Below, piece by piece: positions 5,361-8,210 of a stretch of DNA of 8,210 nt (position 1 is its first letter; each line of letters opens with the position of its first letter). The stretch lies in contig JABJQE010000195.1 in assembly GCA_018663565.1 (NCBI GenBank), positions 1 to 8,210 on the forward strand, in the 5' to 3' direction. A program made the translations under genes and the position numbers. The notes beneath the pieces were generated by a model. The model ran no database searches. It was not told the DNA's origin and saw only the letters and a list, made by a program, of their open reading frames with translations. The DNA comes from Phycisphaerae bacterium. GTDB taxonomy: Bacteria > Planctomycetota > Phycisphaerae > Phycisphaerales > SM1A02.

Positions 5361-7075
5361 GCGGGCAATTGTGCGAGTTCCGCCTCAACCTCAGCCAACA
5401 GCCTCGCCACCGTGACTGGGCCGAAGTCAAAGACCAAACCAGCAGCTTCAAAGAGTTCAGGCAATGGCTTTGATCCACCGAGCGACAATGCTGACTGATA
5501 CAACTCTATAGCCCGCGATGGATCCTCTCGATACATCAACCACATCTGCAATGCGCCAAGCTGGGCGATGCCGTACTCGATGTAGTAGAACGGAACTTCA
5601 AAGAGATGCAATTGCCGTTGCCACATCTTGGCGCGTTCCTGGTCGAGCCCGTCCCACGCTACGTCGGGGCCATATAGACCTTGGAGTTCAAGCCAATAAA
5701 TGTCACGCTGATCTTGCGTGTGGTGCGGGTGGGTGTACAGCCAGTGTTGGAATGCATCAATCGTGGCGACCCAACACAGTGTTGACACAACACCCTCAAG
5801 GTGTTGTCTGCGAGCTCGGCCAGCCTCTTCCTCGGTCAGGAACTCATCAAGGAATGGGTGGGCAATGAGTTCCATGCTCATCGAGGCCACTTCGGCAAAC
5901 TCAATGGGAGAGTGTCGATATGAAAGCAGTGGCTCATCTCGAGCAAGCATCGAATGGAATGCATGGCCTGCCTCGTGAATCATGGTGTCAACATCTCTCA
6001 TCACGCCAGCGGCGTTCATGAAGATGAATGGACGCCGCACTCGCTCACGATCTGACTGGTATCCACCAGGTGCCTTGCCTTTTCGGGATTCCAGGTCGAG
6101 TGAATCACCTTCCTTCATCGTGTCAAACAACGCGCCAAGCGCGGGATCCATGCGATCAAAGATCCGGCTCGCGCCGGCGACGAGTTCATCCTGACCGTTA
6201 AATGGTCGAAGTGGCGAGCGATCAAGCGGATCAACATCAAGGTCCCACGGACGCAGTACATCAAGCCCCATAGATTCTCGCCGACTTCTGTTCATGGCGT
6301 GCATCAAGGGCACGGCGTGTTCACGAATGCCTCGGTGGAAATCTTGGCAAGTCTCTGGGGTGTAGTCGAAACGGTGCTTGGATCGAAAGGCCCACTCTCG
6401 ATAGTCGTCAAGATCGGCATTGTCGGCCTTGGTGTTTCGGATGGAAATCATCCGATCAAAAATCTCGTCCATGCGCTCGGCATCCTGAAGTCGTCGCGCC
6501 GCGACGAGTCGGAAGGCCTCTTCACGAACCGACCGGTCGTTCTCTTGCATGAATGGTGCCATTTGGGGAAGGGTTCGTTCTTCACCCTGAAATTCAACCA
6601 TCATGTCGCCGCAAATCTCGGCATACTGCTGGCCAAGCTTGGTGTCCTCGACCTCAATGGCAATATTCTCTTCGCGAAACAACTTCACGTCCGCATCCAT
6701 ATCGCGAAGCATGACCCCGTATCGATCTTGATCAAGATCATCTACAAATGGACACTGCACGATTCGCCGATCAAGTTGGAATGAGATGTCCTTGATCTTT
6801 GGTTCCATGTCTTCGACAAACTTGAGAAACTCAGCCTTGATGTCCTCGTCATCAGTGTGACGCGTCATTTCGATGTACAGCGTGGAGTAGGACTGGCCAA
6901 CAGCAGCATCGAGTTCGCTGCGGTCGAGGAACAATCCCTCAAGGCAACCCTTGCACTTCAATGGACGATCAAGCAACGCCTGATACAGCGGGCCAACTTG
7001 TGACCAATCGGCGCCGTCAATATCTGCTCGTGCAAAGTCGGTTGCAGTGGGATATTGAATCATGGTGGTCGTCAT
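5357..7075 (-). CDS. M3-family zinc oligoendopeptidase (PepF/thimet type)
   Basis: A 572-residue metallopeptidase within the usual 560-600 residue range of bacterial M3B enzymes, which cut short peptides inside the cell. The zinc site is HEAGH (His367, Glu368, His371) with the third ligand Glu395 in EFAEVAS. The late conserved tyrosines are in VPFYYIEYGIAQLGALQ (about 494-510; Tyr498, Tyr501). KAPGGYQ and RRPFIFMNAAG upstream of the zinc site match the family. The N-terminal half is acidic and helical, as expected for the domain that narrows the active-site channel. There is no signal peptide, so it is cytosolic. The start at 7075 is supported by GGAG at 7085-7082, six bases away. It sits 12 bases after ispE and overlaps the decarboxylase by 4 bases, so the three genes look like one transcript. 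The natural peptide substrates are unknown; general peptide recycling is most likely. Confidence 0.94.
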   Translation of the reverse strand: MTTTMIQYPTATDFARADIDGADWSQVGPLYQALLDRPLKCKGCLEGLFLDRSELDAAVGQSYSTLYIEMTRHTDDEDIKAEFLKFVEDMEPKIKDISFQLDRRIVQCPFVDDLDQDRYGVMLRDMDADVKLFREENIAIEVEDTKLGQQYAEICGDMMVEFQGEERTLPQMAPFMQENDRSVREEAFRLVAARRLQDAERMDEIFDRMISIRNTKADNADLDDYREWAFRSKHRFDYTPETCQDFHRGIREHAVPLMHAMNRSRRESMGLDVLRPWDLDVDPLDRSPLRPFNGQDELVAGASRIFDRMDPALGALFDTMKEGDSLDLESRKGKAPGGYQSDRERVRRPFIFMNAAGVMRDVDTMIHEAGHAFHSMLARDEPLLSYRHSPIEFAEVASMSMELIAHPFLDEFLTEEEAGRARRQHLEGVVSTLCWVATIDAFQHWLYTHPHHTQDQRDIYWLELQGLYGPDVAWDGLDQERAKMWQRQLHLFEVPFYYIEYGIAQLGALQMWLMYREDPSRAIELYQSALSLGGSKPLPELFEAAGLVFDFGPVTVARLLAEVEAELAQLPA

Positions 7076-7081
7076 AGGTAT

Positions 7082-7085
7082 CTCC
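7082..7085 (-). promoter_or_regulatory. Shine-Dalgarno for the M3 peptidase
   Basis: GGAG on the minus strand lies six bases upstream of the peptidase ATG (7075) and two bases after the ispE TAA stop (7090-7088). It fixes the peptidase start and shows that the short ispE-peptidase gap serves only as a ribosome binding site, with no room for a terminator or a separate promoter. Confidence 0.65.
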
Positions 7086-7087
7086 GT

Positions 7088-7987
7088 TTATTCGATTGAA
7101 TTGAGTGGCCTTGCATCGAGCCTCGTTGGGCGGGTGGCAATGGCCGAAACTGTATGGGTAGCTTGAATGGCAGCGGCAATAGCCCCTGCTTCAAGATCTG
7201 TATCACACGTCAAGAACAGTGTTGATCCGCTTCCACTGACATAAATCGGTCGCTTTGCAGTGGATTCAATTGCTGTCAGGTGGCTGCGCAGCGCGGGGGC
7301 CTCCTGAAGTGCTGGCTCAGCTAGATCGTTGAAAAAGTGACCAGTTGAAATAGTCTCTCGCACGGCATGTGCTCGCAGCACAGCCGTACCTTGCGCATCG
7401 AACCGGCCATAGACCGCCTCGGTCCCGCAAGATGTGTCTGAGAAGAATAGAACAGCGTGGAAGTCTGGAATCTCAGTCAACAACTCGATTTCGTCGCCGA
7501 AACCACTCACGATAGCGCTACCGCCGGCTATGAGAAATGGAATATCAGATCCAAGTGACGCCGCGATATGCCGGAGCTCATCATCACTCAGTTCAAGATC
7601 GAATAGACGATTGCACGCCCGCAACATCGCAGCAGCATCAGATGATCCGCCACCAAGTCCGCCACCTACTGGGATTCGTTTCTCCAGTTTCATCTGCACG
7701 GGCAGCCGGCGATTGGTGAATCGTTCAATCGCCCGGTGTGCCTTAACGGACAGATCATCAGCCACGGGCCAATCGATATCGGATGGCTGCCTCGCTTCAG
7801 CATGCCAGCCAATGGCGTACCGTGAAATCGAATCCTCATCGAGCCGCGTGACAAAGAGATCGTCAACGAGATCGATGGTCACCATCCACGAGCTAATTGG
7901 ATGCATGCCATGGGCCACATCGGGCGGCCCAACGGACAGTGCCAAATTCAGCTTCGCTGGAGCGGTTTCGTGGAGGTGGTGTCGCAT
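7088..7987 (-). CDS. ispE: 4-diphosphocytidyl-2-C-methyl-D-erythritol kinase
   Basis: IspE phosphorylates CDP-methylerythritol with ATP, the fourth step of the MEP pathway to isoprenoid precursors, in the cytosol. It is a GHMP-superfamily kinase. Numbering from the ATG at 7987 (299 residues): APAKLNLAL near residue 10 holds the catalytic Lys12, PVGGGLGGGSSDAAA (about 106-120) is the ATP-binding glycine motif, LGSDIPF (about 145-151) holds catalytic Asp148, and VSGSGSTLF is the C-terminal GHMP motif 3. An in-frame GTG at 7996 would add three residues (302). Neither start has a clear Shine-Dalgarno, and ATG is preferred for codon type. It is the first gene of the minus-strand operon, divergent from a UPF0145 gene. 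IspE is normally essential in MEP bacteria, so the linked peptidase and decarboxylase would be read through from a housekeeping promoter (inference). Confidence 0.95.
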   Translation of the reverse strand: MRHHLHETAPAKLNLALSVGPPDVAHGMHPISSWMVTIDLVDDLFVTRLDEDSISRYAIGWHAEARQPSDIDWPVADDLSVKAHRAIERFTNRRLPVQMKLEKRIPVGGGLGGGSSDAAAMLRACNRLFDLELSDDELRHIAASLGSDIPFLIAGGSAIVSGFGDEIELLTEIPDFHAVLFFSDTSCGTEAVYGRFDAQGTAVLRAHAVRETISTGHFFNDLAEPALQEAPALRSHLTAIESTAKRPIYVSGSGSTLFLTCDTDLEAGAIAAAIQATHTVSAIATRPTRLDARPLNSIE

Positions 7988-8002
7988 GAGAGCCACACAG
8001 GA

Positions 8003-8019
8003 TAGGCTCTAGAGACCTA
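8003..8019. promoter_or_regulatory. Interrupted palindrome between divergent ispE and UPF0145 genes
   Basis: The bases TAGGCTCTAGAGACCTA would form a perfect 16-bp palindrome if the single A at 8015 were absent; the core CTCTAGAG (8007-8014) is perfect. It lies in the roughly 50-base gap that must hold signals for both divergent genes. It may be an operator or part of a promoter (inference). I could not identify convincing -35 and -10 boxes on either strand. Confidence 0.3.
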
Positions 8020-8022
8020 ATC

Positions 8023-8028
8023 AGGAGG
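8023..8028 (+). promoter_or_regulatory. Shine-Dalgarno for the UPF0145 gene
   Basis: AGGAGG is a full consensus match nine bases upstream of the ATG at 8038. It fixes this start and contrasts with the divergent ispE start, which lacks such a site. Confidence 0.75.
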
Positions 8029-8037
8029 ACCGTCGAC

Positions 8038-8210
8038 ATGAGTATCCCGTGCACCACTACCTTTGACTTTGATGGACACCGTATTACGGACTACAAGGGC
8101 ATGGTCCGAGGCATTGTGGTGAGAGCCCCCACAATTAGCCAAGGCATCATGGGCGGCCTAAAAAAGATCGTTGGTGGCCGAATCGGCGCCTATCGCGAGA
8201 TGTGTGAGCA
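8038..8210 (+). CDS. YbjQ/UPF0145 (DUF74) family protein, C-terminus cut off by window edge
   Basis: Only the first 57 residues are visible. They match the start of the YbjQ/UPF0145 family, small cytosolic proteins of about 100-110 residues that form ring-like oligomers and are often labelled heavy-metal-binding without firm biochemical proof. Visible family features are TTTFDFDGHRITDYKGMVRG (residues 6-25), the usual first strands, and GLKKIVGGRIGAYREM (about 40-55), matching the conserved IRDIVGGRSGAYEKE region. The start is set by the AGGAGG nine bases upstream. The N-terminus carries Cys5, and Cys56 comes just after the conserved motif. The gene is divergent from ispE. Nothing here shows its role, and the ending and downstream context are outside the window. 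Confidence 0.85.
   Translation, partial: MSIPCTTTFDFDGHRITDYKGMVRGIVVRAPTISQGIMGGLKKIVGGRIGAYREMCE

Noticed and set aside
4782..5498. 238-residue plus-strand open frame across the decarboxylase and peptidase end
   Set aside because: Antisense to two genes with clear catalytic motifs. Its translation is rich in Cys, His, Arg and Ser with no recognisable domain.
6299..6784. 161-residue plus-strand frame that looks fairly hydrophobic and protein-like
   Set aside because: Lies fully antisense within the M3 peptidase. Its composition reflects the complement of acidic helical codons, and it has no ribosome binding site or family motif.
7434..8012. 192-residue plus-strand frame opposite ispE
   Set aside because: Very Ser/Arg-rich, antisense to the unmistakable IspE motifs.

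Overview
The window is a gene-dense bacterial chromosome segment of moderate G+C, roughly mid-50s percent by eye. It holds eight protein genes, two of them cut by the window edges, and no RNA genes. An MEP-pathway kinase (IspE) marks it as bacterial. A receiver-GAF-Ser/Thr kinase protein, a STAS protein and a DUF4190 protein with a pseudopilin-like tail, plus several starts without a Shine-Dalgarno sequence, suggest Planctomycetota or a similar lineage. That placement is an inference, held with moderate to low confidence.

Layout. (1) 1-1039, minus: N-terminal part of an FdhF/YdeP-type molybdopterin oxidoreductase. (2) 1046-3933, plus: a signalling operon of a REC-GAF-Ser/Thr kinase, a STAS anti-sigma-antagonist-like protein and a DUF4190 membrane protein. 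(3) 7987-3936, minus: an operon of ispE, an M3-family zinc oligopeptidase and a group II PLP-dependent aromatic L-amino acid decarboxylase. (4) 8038-8210, plus: start of a YbjQ/UPF0145 protein, divergent from ispE.

The genes are packed tightly. The divergent starts at 1039 and 1046 are separated by 6 bases and lie in two adjacent perfect palindromes (12 and 14 bp). The convergent stops at 3933 and 3936 are separated by 2 bases. Inside the operons, stop and start codons overlap by 1 base (3337) and 4 bases (5357-5360).

The most interesting unit is the plus-strand signalling operon. The kinase's receiver domain has Glu at the phospho-acceptor position and has lost one acidic pocket residue, so it is probably not a normal phosphorelay receiver. 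The STAS gene next to it could be a substrate or partner. It has a strong Shine-Dalgarno sequence but no standard start codon at the matching distance. The third protein ends in a periplasmic-looking domain with the PTTEQG motif typical of GspG pseudopilins. In the minus-strand operon, peptidase and decarboxylase together could turn oligopeptides into free aromatic amino acids and then amines. No insertion sequence, CRISPR array, tRNA, rRNA or clear terminator was seen, and no stretch over 300 bases lacks a gene.
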